Shown one piece after another: positions 1 to 7,745 of a stretch of DNA of 64,000 nucleotides; positions within the stretch are counted from its first letter, which is position 1, and the number at the start of each line of letters is the position of its first letter. Source of the DNA: JAVBTT01 sp031556035 (lineage in GTDB: Bacteria; Bacillota; Clostridia; Oscillospirales; UBA929); the NCBI GenBank assembly GCA_031556035.1, contig JAVBTT010000002.1, positions 62,001-126,000 of the forward strand, in the 5' to 3' direction. The translations under genes were made by a program, and so were the position numbers. Below the pieces are notes generated by a model. The model was not told where the DNA came from. It saw only the letters and a list, made by a program, of their open reading frames with translations, and did no database searches.

Positions 1-471
1 GCCCATCTCGCCCTCCAGCTCGGCCCGCGGCACCAGCGCCGCCACCGAGTCGACAACGATCACGTCCACCGCGCCGGAGCGTATCAGCGCGTCGGCGATC
101 TCAAGCGCCTGCTCGCCGTTGTCCGGCTGCGAGACAAGCAGGGAGTCTATGTTGACGCCCAGCGCCGACGCGTACACCGGGTCGAGCGCGTGCTCCGCGT
201 CTATAAACGCGCATTCCCCGCCCGCCTTCTGGGCCTCGGCTATCGCGTGCAGCGCCAGCGTAGTCTTGCCCGAGGACTCCGGGCCGTATATCTCAACGAT
301 CCTGCCGCGCGGCAGCCCGCCGATTCCCAGCGCCAGGTCCAGGCCCAGCGAGCCGGTGGGGATGCTGCTTATCTGGAGCCCGGTCGTGTCCCCCAGGCGC
401 ATGATTGAGCCCTTCCCGAACTGCTTCTCTATCTGCTCGATCGCCGTGCCCAGGGCCTTCTGCTTGTCCAT
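1..471 (-). CDS. recA: Recombinase RecA, N-terminal part (cut by window edge)
   Basis: RecA forms filaments on single-stranded DNA in the cytoplasm, drives ATP-dependent strand exchange and stimulates LexA-type self-cleavage in the SOS response. The minus strand is open from an ATG at 471 to base 1, giving the first 157 residues. It starts MDKQKALGTAIEQIEKQFGK. The Walker A motif GPESSGKT lies near residues 60-67 and is followed by the conserved AEHALDP and SQPDNGEQALEIAD segments and a Walker B VIVVDS. A strong ribosome site (AAAGGAGAA) lies 7-8 nt before the ATG and decides the start. I found no clear SOS box of the Gram-positive type in the short upstream gap. Identity is certain; only the C-terminus is missing because the window ends. 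Confidence 0.97.
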   Translation of the reverse strand, partial: MDKQKALGTAIEQIEKQFGKGSIMRLGDTTGLQISSIPTGSLGLDLALGIGGLPRGRIVEIYGPESSGKTTLALHAIAEAQKAGGECAFIDAEHALDPVYASALGVNIDSLLVSQPDNGEQALEIADALIRSGAVDVIVVDSVAALVPRAELEGEMG

Positions 472-565
472 ATGTGTGTTCTCCTTTTATGTTGATCGGT
501 TGTTTTATGTTTGGACGCCTAAGGCGTCGGTGTAAAGTGTTGAATAGAAGCAAATGCTTATTTTC

Positions 566-961
566 TTACTCAACTATTTTCTTTTTTTCGAAATAGGATG
601 TTAATATTAATATAAGTGCGGCACATGCTAATATACCATCCATGATTCCTGCGGGCAACATAAAAATCATCAGCGCCATTGTAATTACACAATTAATAAC
701 AGAAAGAACAAGTCCCCACATTCTGTTTTTAAGTAGTCCTATTGCACCAACAAGACGTACTGAACCAAATATACCGCCCATAGCTATCATCAGATATAGA
801 TTATCTTGAAGATATGGCACAATGAATGAAAAATACTTTGCCATTTCAAAACTACTGCTTCCAAATATTAAAACAGGAATTAGCGCAAGGCATCCACCTA
901 ATTCCATAAAGCCACCATGTATTATCATAAGCATTGCTGCAACTTTATATTTTTTCAACAT
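566..961 (-). CDS. Small four-helix membrane protein of unknown function
   Basis: The product is 131 residues and almost entirely hydrophobic. Four membrane segments can be drawn at about residues 8-33, 45-75, 78-98 and 100-124, with a short lysine-rich tail (FEKKK). I do not recognise the family. The start at 961 is supported by GGAGG 5-6 nt upstream. The gene is visibly more AT-rich than recA, prmC and its other neighbours, and the same holds for the flanking 100 bases on each side. This suggests it arrived by transfer or belongs to a fast-evolving accessory set. It lies in the same direction as recA, 94 bp upstream of it, but nothing links the two functionally. Confidence 0.7.
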   Translation of the reverse strand: MLKKYKVAAMLMIIHGGFMELGGCLALIPVLIFGSSSFEMAKYFSFIVPYLQDNLYLMIAMGGIFGSVRLVGAIGLLKNRMWGLVLSVINCVITMALMIFMLPAGIMDGILACAALILILTSYFEKKKIVE

Positions 962-1003
962 TTTGCCTCCTGCACATTATATAAATAATCTTCCCGCAAA
1001 CGC

Positions 1004-1108
1004 CTATTTTTTACTAAGCGTTCTTACATCGTCAAAAAACGAGGGCTCCTCCACGCTTTCAAGCGGCTTTGACTTTTTCATATACGGGTACTTTTTTTCA
1101 AAAGTCAT
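1004..1108 (-). CDS. Possible 34-residue small protein
   Basis: An open frame starts at ATG 1108 and stops at 1004. It encodes MTFEKKYPYM followed by a charged stretch with the segment VEEPSFFDDVRTLSKK. It lies 17 bp after the stop of the cupin gene in the same direction, and no other gene covers this space. The upstream ribosome site is weak. The peptide is charged and soluble with no membrane segment. It may be a real small protein in a cupin operon, or the remnant of a longer gene. I do not recognise it. Confidence 0.3.
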   Translation of the reverse strand: MTFEKKYPYMKKSKPLESVEEPSFFDDVRTLSKK

Positions 1109-1125
1109 TTCTTGTCGCCTGAAAC

Positions 1126-1593
1126 CTACTCGCCCTCATAGTACTCGACAGTTTCATCCGCCTCATAAAGCTGATCTATCCCCTTGCCCCATACGCCTAT
1201 TTTGCCGGAATCCGGGTAGAAGCAGACGTCAAGGTCATGGCTGGTGTCGAAGTCCATATAAACAAGCATTTCGGTATCGGAGGAATTCGTCAGCTTGTGC
1301 GCGCCGTTTTCGTTTGCCGGGAAGTAGATGACCTCACCGGCAGCAACCGGTTTTTCACCGGAGGGGGTCTTTAAAACTCCCTGACCGCTGATAATATAGA
1401 ATATCTCCTCGTTTTTCACATGGTAATGATACGGATACGCCGATTTGCCCGGGGGGATTTCCAAAATCGATATATTGCACTGCTCCGCCGTTCCGATGGG
1501 AACCAAAACCCTTCGGAAATACTCGTAATCGACATGTTCGTTTCTGTGTCTCCGGGGGACGTCTTCTATTTTGACGTGCAGTATATTCTTCAT
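1126..1593 (-). CDS. Cupin-fold metal-binding protein
   Basis: This 155-residue protein has a single cupin (double-stranded beta-helix) domain. The first cupin motif is visible as YPYHYHVKNEEIFYIISGQG, about residues 52-71, with metal-ligand histidines and a glutamate. The second is the stretch AGEVIYFPANENGAHKLTN, where a His near residue 98 is the expected fourth ligand. Proteins of this type bind a divalent metal and may act as isomerases, dioxygenases or small-molecule sensors. Nothing here fixes the substrate. The start at 1593 gives a normal N-terminus. The neighbours give no pathway context. Confidence 0.8.
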   Translation of the reverse strand: MKNILHVKIEDVPRRHRNEHVDYEYFRRVLVPIGTAEQCNISILEIPPGKSAYPYHYHVKNEEIFYIISGQGVLKTPSGEKPVAAGEVIYFPANENGAHKLTNSSDTEMLVYMDFDTSHDLDVCFYPDSGKIGVWGKGIDQLYEADETVEYYEGE

Positions 1594-1635
1594 ATTTAAA
1601 CCTCAGTGACATAAACATTTCTCTCTGCGAGATTT

Positions 1636-2550
1636 TTACTTATCCAGCGAAGCAATCCTTCTCCCGGTCAGCCTGTAGCTCCTGCGCCGCCGAAGCCCGG
1701 CGACGACACGCTCAACTCCGGACAGGTCCGGAATTTTGACGATATCCGAAAACCCCGCCGCCGACATTATCCCGGCGACGCCGTCCGCCTGCCCCGCGCC
1801 GACCTCGAACAGCAGCGAGCCGTTTGCGCACAGGCAGTTTTTCCAGAGGCACGCCACAGCGCGGTAAAAATCCAGCCCGTCCGAGCCGCCGACAAGAGCC
1901 AACTTGGGCTCGTAGTCCCTAACGCCTCGGTCGAGGGACTCCCACTCGGCGTCCGCGATGTATGGCGGGTTGCAGGCTATCGCGTCGAAGCCGCGCAACG
2001 CCCTCGGCGGCGCGGCGAGCGCGTCCGCCAGCACAAAACTGAAAATGCCGCCAAAGCCGGTGCCGTCAAAGCGGCGGCAGTTTTCGCGCGCGATGTCCAT
2101 CGCGCGCTCCGAAATATCGCAGAAGGTTATTCTCGCGTCCGACAGCCGGCTTGCGACTGACAGCCCGACGCAGCCGCTCCCGGAGCACAGATCCAGCAGC
2201 CTCGGCTCCGCCCCGGCCGCTCGGCAGCGCTCAACTGTCTCCAGGGCCAGCGTCTCCGTGTCGCTTCGCGGTATCAGCACGTCCGGGGTGACCTTCAGCG
2301 TAAGCCCTAAAAAATCCCACTCGCCCAGCAGGTGGGCCAGCGGAGTCCCGGCCAGGCGCAGCCCCAGCAGCTTATCGAGACTGTCACCGGCGGCCTCGGG
2401 CGCGTATTTCCAGCTTTGCGCCATGACGTCCCCGGCTTTTATCGTCGCCGCCAGCCCCGCGAGCTCCCGGGCCTCAAGCTCCGGCATGGAAACCCCAGCG
2501 TCGGCCAGGGCCCGGCGGGCCTTCAGGTACAGGTCGTTGACGGTGAGCAT
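1636..2550 (-). CDS. prmC: Peptide chain release factor N5-glutamine methyltransferase
   Basis: PrmC (HemK) methylates the glutamine of the GGQ motif in release factors RF1 and RF2, using S-adenosylmethionine, and so raises termination efficiency. The 304-residue product has the N-terminal helical substrate domain (residues 1-80), the IPRSDTE segment (93-99), the SAM loop LDLCSGSGCVGL (119-130) and the catalytic NPPY motif (194-197) that holds the target glutamine. I chose the ATG at 2550, not an in-frame codon 33 nt earlier, because it follows the yqhQ stop (TGAGATG) and matches the usual PrmC N-terminus. This stop-start arrangement indicates translational coupling to yqhQ. Confidence 0.94.
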   Translation of the reverse strand: MLTVNDLYLKARRALADAGVSMPELEARELAGLAATIKAGDVMAQSWKYAPEAAGDSLDKLLGLRLAGTPLAHLLGEWDFLGLTLKVTPDVLIPRSDTETLALETVERCRAAGAEPRLLDLCSGSGCVGLSVASRLSDARITFCDISERAMDIARENCRRFDGTGFGGIFSFVLADALAAPPRALRGFDAIACNPPYIADAEWESLDRGVRDYEPKLALVGGSDGLDFYRAVACLWKNCLCANGSLLFEVGAGQADGVAGIMSAAGFSDIVKIPDLSGVERVVAGLRRRRSYRLTGRRIASLDK

Positions 2551-2551
2551 C

Positions 2552-3517
2552 TCACTCTGTTCCCCAGGCGTCGTCGCCTTCACGCTCCGGGGCGACCAGC
2601 TTCAGGGCCTCTATGCCCACCTCAATCATCGAGTCGTCCGGCTCGCGGGTGGTCAGGTTCTGCATCCACAGCCCCGGCGCGCGCAGAAAGCGGGTCAGGG
2701 CGTTGTCGTGCTTGCCTATCAGCTGGTTCAGCTCATAGCTGATCGCGACCACAAACGGCAGCATGGCCAGCCTTATCAGCACGCGGATGACGGGGTTGGC
2801 CCACGCCAGCGAGGCGAAGAGCGACTGCGTTATCAAAAACACAAACAGGCTTATTATGACGACGGTCAGCAGGAAGCTTGTCCCGCAGCGGGGATGCATG
2901 CGGGTGAACCTGCGCACGTTTTCAACCGTGAGCTCATCCCCCGCTTCGTAGCAGGCTATCGTCTTGTGCTCCGCGCCGTGGTAAGAGAACACGCGCTGTA
3001 TGTCCTTCATCCGGGAGACCAGCACCATATAGCCCAGCAGCAGCAACAGCCTTATCAGCGTCTCGGCCAGGTTGCGCAAAAAGCCGTCGCCCAGCGCGGG
3101 CCTCAGCAGCGAGCCCAGGAATGTAGGCAGCACCGTGAACAGCCCGACCGCCAGCAGAATGCCCAGCACCATTGCGACACCGATGATGAGCTTCTCCACC
3201 TTTTTTGAGCCCAGCTTCGCCTCAAGCCATTTGTCAAACTTGCTAGGCTCCGCGTCCTCGTCCTCCGGGAAAAAGGAGGCCGAGTAGTTCAGCGCCGACA
3301 TGCCTATCTTCATGGAGAGCGCGAAATTCACGGCACCCCTTATAAACGGGACGCCCAGCACCGGGTACTTCTTCTTGGGGGACACGGTCTCCTCCACCTT
3401 GGACTGTATCCCGTCCGGGGCCCGCACGACTATCGCCGTCTTTTGCGGGCCGCGCATCATGATGCCCTCAATGAGGGCCTGCCCGCCGATCGTGGTTTTG
3501 AAGTTCTTTTTACTCAT
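2552..3517 (-). CDS. yqhQ: DUF1385 membrane protein (YqhQ family)
   Basis: This 321-residue protein opens with the family signature IGGQALIEGIMMRGP (about residues 11-25), which identifies the DUF1385/YqhQ family of Firmicutes. Membrane segments lie at about residues 110-135, 145-165, 205-235 and 240-260. Between them is the conserved YHGAEHKTIACYEAG stretch with His and Glu residues that could bind a metal. The biochemical role is not established. Members usually sit next to prmC and prfA, as prmC does here, which ties the family loosely to translation. A GGAGGAG ribosome site precedes the start, and a sigma-A-like promoter is visible 175 bp upstream. Confidence 0.88.
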   Translation of the reverse strand: MSKKNFKTTIGGQALIEGIMMRGPQKTAIVVRAPDGIQSKVEETVSPKKKYPVLGVPFIRGAVNFALSMKIGMSALNYSASFFPEDEDAEPSKFDKWLEAKLGSKKVEKLIIGVAMVLGILLAVGLFTVLPTFLGSLLRPALGDGFLRNLAETLIRLLLLLGYMVLVSRMKDIQRVFSYHGAEHKTIACYEAGDELTVENVRRFTRMHPRCGTSFLLTVVIISLFVFLITQSLFASLAWANPVIRVLIRLAMLPFVVAISYELNQLIGKHDNALTRFLRAPGLWMQNLTTREPDDSMIEVGIEALKLVAPEREGDDAWGTE

Positions 3518-3570
3518 ATCAGCCTCCGGAGGAGAATTTGTGGTGTGTTATGTATGCGCTGAATGCTGTG

Positions 3571-3647
3571 CTCCGCAAGGGCGGAGCTTGTCTCAGCCCT
3601 GGGTTCAATATGCGGTGATCTCCGGGCAAACACAAGGTTTGCCCCTG
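3571..3647 (-). other. Two hairpins in the yqhQ leader
   Basis: The 229-bp gap before yqhQ carries two inverted repeats between its promoter and start codon: gctccgc / gcggagc (3571-3588) and gggcaaac / gtttgccc (3627-3647). They would be transcribed as a 5' leader of about 170 nt. No known riboswitch motif is apparent to me. An open frame of 60 codons crosses the leader but begins inside the promoter and has no ribosome site. Confidence 0.35.
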
Positions 3648-3691
3648 CAGGGAACGGGGAAATCCGGCTGCGCTTCTGCCTGAATTAAATA

Positions 3692-3720
3692 ATTCTATCA
3701 AACAATGGCCGTTATAGCAA
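3692..3720 (-). promoter_or_regulatory. Sigma-A-type promoter for yqhQ-prmC
   Basis: On the minus strand a -35 box TTGCTA (3720-3715) and a -10 box TAGAAT (3697-3692) are separated by 17 nt. Both are close to the vegetative consensus and point toward yqhQ. Confidence 0.55.
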
Positions 3721-3746
3721 GAATAACGTACCGAAACCGACCGCCC

Positions 3747-5237
3747 CTACTCCCCCGCCCTCTCGTACACCGGGATTGTGACCAGCGCCTCAGTGCCCTT
3801 ACCAAGCTCGCTGGTTATCGTCAGCTCGCCGTCGTGCAGGCGGATTATCTCATCGCTTATCGCCAGCCCTATTCCGCTGCCTCGCGCCTTGGACGTGCCC
3901 TTGTAGAATTTATACTTTATGTGCGGCAGCTCCTCCGGCGGTATGCCTGGCCCGTAATCGCGCACCAGTATCGCCACGTCGTCGACGGTGCGCCAGATGG
4001 ACACGTCTATCCGCTTGCCTTCGCCGCCGTGCTTGGAGGCGTTGTCGAGCAAATTCAGGAAAACCTGCTTCAGCCTCTCCCTGTCTCCCTTTACCGGAGG
4101 AATATCCCCGGAGACCTGGTAATCAAGCCTTATCCCCTCGCGGCGCATGGCGTCCATGTACATGTACACGACCTCCTCAAGCTCCGCGGCTATATTGAGC
4201 TCGTCAAGCTGGACGCGCATCTGCCCGCCCTCCATGCGGGAGAAGTCGAGCAGCTCCTCGACCAGCTTTATCAGTCTGATCGTCTCCTTGAGCATTATGC
4301 TGACACCCTTTTTTATCTCCTTAGGGTCGTTTATGTCGGCTGAGAGTAGCGTCTCACCCCAGCCGTTTATCGCGGTCAGCGGGGAGCGCAGCTCGTGGGA
4401 TACCGAGGATATGAAGTCTGTCTTCATCCGCTCGGCCATGCTTATCTCGCTTGACATGTGGTTAATGTTGTCAGCGAGCTCCCCGATCTCGTCATCGTAG
4501 TGCTTCTCAATGCGGGTGCCGTAGCGCCCCTCGGCAATGCGCTTTGCCGCCTCGTTTATTTCCTGTATCGGCCTTACGATGCCGCGTATGAATATGAGGT
4601 TTGTAGCGGCGAGCACGAGAACAAAGACAAAACACACCAGCAGGGCAATGCCGGTCATCTGCCATATCTGGCGGTCGACAGGGGCAAGGCTGGTCACATA
4701 GCGTATCACGCCGATGACGCGGCTGTCGGACAGGGTCAGCGGCGCTGAGGCAGCCATGACCCTTTCCCCGGTCAGCGGGTTGTCCCCCGACCAGGTCTGC
4801 GCCTGAGAGGAGCTGAGAGCGCTTATTACGTCCGGGGTCTGGACTATGAGGCCGCCGCCGTACCAGGCTGTGGTCATGAGTATCCGGCCGCTGGTGTCTA
4901 TAAACTGAAGCTCCATACTGTCCCTGTCTGAAAAGTTCGCGACCACCCCGGAGGCGTAGGTATAATAAGTGTCATAAGAGCTGTTGTAGTTGCCGAAAAA
5001 GGATGCCCAGGAGGCTGCCCGTGGCTCGAGCGCCGCCCGCACCGTGGAATAGTAGGTGTTGGATATGACGACTATATACGCCGCGAGCGCGGTCATGACG
5101 ACAACCAGGACAACGCCGAGGCTGTTTGTCATCCAGCGCCGGCGTATGCCCTGGTTGCGCCTTTCCTCGTTCTTCTTCCCGCGTTCTGGCCTTCGCGGGG
5201 CGCGCAGCTTTTTGAGTTTTTCCCTTAAGCTCCCCAT
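3747..5237 (-). CDS. Membrane sensor histidine kinase
   Basis: This 496-residue kinase is the partner of the OmpR-type regulator upstream. It has a basic N-terminal tail, membrane helix 1 at about 37-59, an extracytoplasmic sensor region (60-190), membrane helix 2 (195-217), a HAMP linker (218-270), a HisKA domain with phospho-acceptor His281 in SVSHELRSPL, and a HATPase domain with N box NLLDNASKH, G1 DYGPGIP and G2 GSGIGLAIS. The architecture resembles WalK/PhoR-like kinases. The start codon lies inside the end of the regulator gene (13-bp overlap, ATGGGGAGCTTAA), so the two are translationally coupled. The stop codon falls in a GTAGGGGCGG sequence that resembles one end of the REP repeats seen elsewhere in the window. 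The signal sensed is unknown. Confidence 0.93.
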   Translation of the reverse strand: MGSLREKLKKLRAPRRPERGKKNEERRNQGIRRRWMTNSLGVVLVVVMTALAAYIVVISNTYYSTVRAALEPRAASWASFFGNYNSSYDTYYTYASGVVANFSDRDSMELQFIDTSGRILMTTAWYGGGLIVQTPDVISALSSSQAQTWSGDNPLTGERVMAASAPLTLSDSRVIGVIRYVTSLAPVDRQIWQMTGIALLVCFVFVLVLAATNLIFIRGIVRPIQEINEAAKRIAEGRYGTRIEKHYDDEIGELADNINHMSSEISMAERMKTDFISSVSHELRSPLTAINGWGETLLSADINDPKEIKKGVSIMLKETIRLIKLVEELLDFSRMEGGQMRVQLDELNIAAELEEVVYMYMDAMRREGIRLDYQVSGDIPPVKGDRERLKQVFLNLLDNASKHGGEGKRIDVSIWRTVDDVAILVRDYGPGIPPEELPHIKYKFYKGTSKARGSGIGLAISDEIIRLHDGELTITSELGKGTEALVTIPVYERAGE

Positions 5238-5926
5238 TTGTAGCCGTATCCCCAGACAGTCGTTATATATGCGGGATTCGCGGTGTCGTCCTCTATCTTT
5301 ATCCGCAGCCTGCGGATGTTCACGTCGACAATTTTAAGCTCTCCGAGGTAGTCCCAGCCCCATACGTGATTCATGATCTCCTCCCGGCTGAGCGCCTGCC
5401 CGGGATGGTCCATGAACATCTTCATGATGGTGTATTCCACCTGGGTCAGCTTGATGCGCTCGTTGTTCTTATCCAGCGTGCGGTTGCGGGTATTCAGCAC
5501 GAACGGCCAGCTCCTTATGACCTCCGGGGCGCCGTTCTCCTGAGGTTCCGCCCCCCCGCCGATCCTGCGGCAGAGCGCGTCCACCCTGGCTATCAGCTCG
5601 GTGGGGGAGAAGGGCTTGGTCACATAGTCGTCCGCTCCGGTCATCAGACCCGTCACCTTGTCCATCTCCTGCGTGCGGGCGGTGAGCATGATGATGCCCA
5701 TATTCGAGCCCGCGGCGCGTATGTGCCTGCAAACCTCAAAGCCGTCCATGCCCGGGAGCATGAGGTCTATGATTGCGACCGAGAGATCGTGGTTCGCCGA
5801 CGCCAGCTCAAGCCCGGCCTCCCCCGTCTCGGCCTCGATTACCTCGTAGCCGCCGCGCTTGAGGTTTATCACCACAAAGCTCCGGATGCTGGACTCATCC
5901 TCTATTACGAGCACTTTTTTAGCCAT
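5225..5926 (-). CDS. OmpR/PhoB-family response regulator
   Basis: This 233-residue DNA-binding regulator is phosphorylated by the overlapping kinase. The receiver domain shows the acidic pair in VLVIEDESS, the phospho-acceptor Asp in VAIIDLMLPGMDG and the conserved Lys in DDYVTKPFSPTEL. A winged-helix DNA-binding domain follows from about residue 130, with VEYTIMKMFMDHPGQALSRE and the end segment TVWGYGYKW. I take ATG 5926 as the start: it gives a standard-length OmpR protein and lies 12 nt after AAAGGA. An ATG at 5938 abuts that ribosome site too closely, and a longer frame to 6142 runs back into a repeat element. Confidence 0.92.
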   Translation of the reverse strand: MAKKVLVIEDESSIRSFVVINLKRGGYEVIEAETGEAGLELASANHDLSVAIIDLMLPGMDGFEVCRHIRAAGSNMGIIMLTARTQEMDKVTGLMTGADDYVTKPFSPTELIARVDALCRRIGGGAEPQENGAPEVIRSWPFVLNTRNRTLDKNNERIKLTQVEYTIMKMFMDHPGQALSREEIMNHVWGWDYLGELKIVDVNIRRLRIKIEDDTANPAYITTVWGYGYKWGA

Positions 5927-6058
5927 GTCTGTGACCATTCCTTTCTGCCGGGGTGTTGCCAAGCCGCGCTCCTCGGTGATGTTGTAGGGCTCGACGCCCC
6001 CGGCGCGCCGCGTAATAATACGGCGGGGGATGTCCCGCCCGGCTCCGCTCTTCGGCAT

Positions 6059-6214
6059 TGTCAAGCTCCCGCCCCCGCTTGCGCTAAGGTTCCGCCTACG
6101 TAGGCTTCGACCTACTGCGGCGGACCCTGCGCGCAGTCTCAAAATAAGCCTGCGCGTGCTTGCTGCGCAACCATGCTCGGCTTATTTCTCGACGTGCGGG
6201 GGCTCCCGCTCTTC
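6059..6214 (-). ncRNA. Stop-codon-adjacent structured repeat, copy A
   Basis: On the minus strand this 156-nt element begins GAAGAGCGGGAGCCCCCGC, 2 nt after the stop of the lipoprotein gene, and ends GCGGGGGCGGGAGCTTGACA. Seen directly: a closing stem GCCCCCGC / GCGGGGGC; a hairpin AAATAAGCC / GGCTTATTT; and a two-part hairpin TCCGCC..GTAGG / CCTAC..GGCGGA. Copies B and C keep these three stems with different bases. A second head sequence (GAAGAGCGGAGCC) starts 4 nt after its end, near 6055. The element lies in the 290-bp gap before the two-component operon. Whether it works as RNA or is only a mobile DNA repeat is not known. Confidence 0.6.
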
Positions 6215-6216
6215 TG

Positions 6217-7536
6217 TTAACCTCCCATAAGCCAGTCCGTCGATATGAAGAATACTCTCTTGGCAAGCTCCTCCCGGGTGAGCATAAAGCCATCCAGGGT
6301 GGGGGCCGATTCGTCTATCTCGGCGTAAATCGCCAGATCCGAGCGTTCCGTGATCAGTATCCTGCCCTCAGGGTCTATCACCGAGCCCGCCGATTTCTGA
6401 ATGGCCTGAAGAGTCAAAAGGTCTATGGGCGGCATGTCGGGACGCCAGTAGGAAAAGATAATCACCCTGCGCCCAACCGCGACATCCATCCTGTGTGCGG
6501 TAAGCTTTCCGCTCCATTCGGGGGGCAGCATAAAATACCAGCTTCCGCTTGTGCTGTGATAGGTCTCAAAGGCGTCATGGGATCTTCCGTACGAGTCGTA
6601 GTTTTTCCAGATATATGTGTATACGGGCTCGGGGTTTTCCGCGTTCGGGTCATATGGCGGAAGCTTCTGAGGTATCGGCAGATCGGTGACCCCATCCGAG
6701 TTTATGTCGGTGGGGTACATCTCCAGCGGACTCACTGTGTAAACGCTGGCCCTGTGCTCTATCACCAGCGAAACATTGACGAGTTCGCCACCGCGCACGG
6801 TTATTATATCCGTGATATACTCTGAGTTGTCGTTTTTGCAGGTGACAAAAAGCGCCTTTGCGCCGTCAGTCAGCACACCCTGGCGCGAGCGCCTGAGCTC
6901 GCTTGCCCCAGCTGAAATCTGGGCGGAGGAGGTCTGCTCCAGCAGACCCTCCTTATAGCTGTAGAGATCAACTACCCCCTCAAGCTGGGCGGCGCTGAGC
7001 TTGAGCAGGAGAAGCTCGTCGTTGCCCTCTCCGTCTATGTCAAAGAGGGCGTATTCTGTGTAGTCGGAGGACATCAGCTGTACAGCCTGGCCGTCCACTG
7101 CGTGGGCGGTCAGCAGTTTCAGGCTTTCCTTGCGCCAGCCTATGACCAGCTCAAGATTGCCGTCGCTGGTCAAGTCCGAATAGGCTACGCTGTATATCGT
7201 GTCCGCCTCGTTTACGATAAGTCCGGTCTGCTCATATTCGTCGCCGTCAAGGGTGAAAATGTGCACGCTGAGAACGCGATCCACCTTGGAGCGCAAAAAC
7301 ACAAGCGCCTCCTCGACGCCGTCCCCGTTTAAATCCTTTGTCTGAACCGCCTGCCGATTGGCGCCGGACTCGGGAGAGACATATTCTGTTTTGTCGTCGA
7401 CCAGCTTGGTCAGCGTCCCCTTGAGTCGTTCAATGAGTATCGGCGGCTTGGGAGCTTTCATAACCCCCTCGGCGTCGAACGCGCAGGAGGAGAGAATGAG
7501 AAGCAGCGCAAGCGTCAGGGCGATTTTTTTTATCAT
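6217..7536 (-). CDS. VCBS/FG-GAP-like lipoprotein
   Basis: This is a 439-residue exported lipoprotein. The N-terminus MIKKIALTLALLLILSSCAF is a type II signal peptide with a lipobox ending at Cys18, so the mature protein should be lipid-anchored on the outer face of the membrane. The mature part has repeated acidic turns such as DLNGDGVEEALVF, DLTSDGNLELVIG, DIDGEGNDELLLL and DINSDGVTDLPIP, which are calcium-binding FG-GAP/VCBS-like blades suggesting a beta-propeller. No catalytic motif is seen. I prefer ATG 7536, preceded by GGTGAG, to the GTG three codons earlier. A perfect-consensus promoter lies 67 bp upstream. The repeat element A follows immediately after its stop. Confidence 0.85.
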   Translation of the reverse strand: MIKKIALTLALLLILSSCAFDAEGVMKAPKPPILIERLKGTLTKLVDDKTEYVSPESGANRQAVQTKDLNGDGVEEALVFLRSKVDRVLSVHIFTLDGDEYEQTGLIVNEADTIYSVAYSDLTSDGNLELVIGWRKESLKLLTAHAVDGQAVQLMSSDYTEYALFDIDGEGNDELLLLKLSAAQLEGVVDLYSYKEGLLEQTSSAQISAGASELRRSRQGVLTDGAKALFVTCKNDNSEYITDIITVRGGELVNVSLVIEHRASVYTVSPLEMYPTDINSDGVTDLPIPQKLPPYDPNAENPEPVYTYIWKNYDSYGRSHDAFETYHSTSGSWYFMLPPEWSGKLTAHRMDVAVGRRVIIFSYWRPDMPPIDLLTLQAIQKSAGSVIDPEGRILITERSDLAIYAEIDESAPTLDGFMLTREELAKRVFFISTDWLMGG

Positions 7537-7590
7537 TAGGCTCACCGTGAAAGATTATATCATATTATCATAAGCTTGCATAACAGTTTT

Positions 7591-7619
7591 TTGACAGCTC
7601 ATATTATAGTACGTATGTT
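7591..7619 (+). promoter_or_regulatory. Promoter toward argF, interlocked with the opposite promoter
   Basis: TTGACA (7591-7596), a 17-nt spacer and TATGTT (7614-7619) point toward argF, whose start is 126 bp away. Its spacer contains the -10 box of the minus-strand promoter at 7603-7631. A weaker pair, TTTACA (7678) and TAAAAC (7701), lies closer to argF and could be used instead. Confidence 0.45.
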
Positions 7620-7631
7620 TGTGAATGTCAA
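7603..7631 (-). promoter_or_regulatory. Perfect-consensus sigma-A promoter for the lipoprotein gene
   Basis: On the minus strand TTGACA (7631-7626), exactly 17 nt, and TATAAT (7608-7603) match the vegetative consensus at all twelve positions. It points to the lipoprotein gene 67 bp downstream. Confidence 0.75.
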
Positions 7632-7745
7632 TACAAAGCGCGGCAGTGCACAACACCCTCTCCGCCGCACAAAAGACTTTACATAACTCTCCCGGCGTGG
7701 TAAAACAGATATAAGCCAAACGTCTGCACGGAGGAGTGACATATA

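Noticed and set aside
1958..3208. 416-codon plus-strand open frame across prmC and yqhQ
   Set aside because: It is a shadow of two well-recognised minus-strand genes, made possible by high GC at third positions. It has no protein-like motif and no ribosome site.
3519..3701. 60-codon minus-strand frame before yqhQ
   Set aside because: Its start lies inside the promoter -10 region at 3692-3720, so it could not be fully transcribed. No ribosome site; it crosses two leader hairpins.
6096..6293. 65-codon frame reading through repeat element A
   Set aside because: It is the translation of the repeat and of the end of the lipoprotein gene in a wrong frame. Similar peptides arise from other repeat copies.
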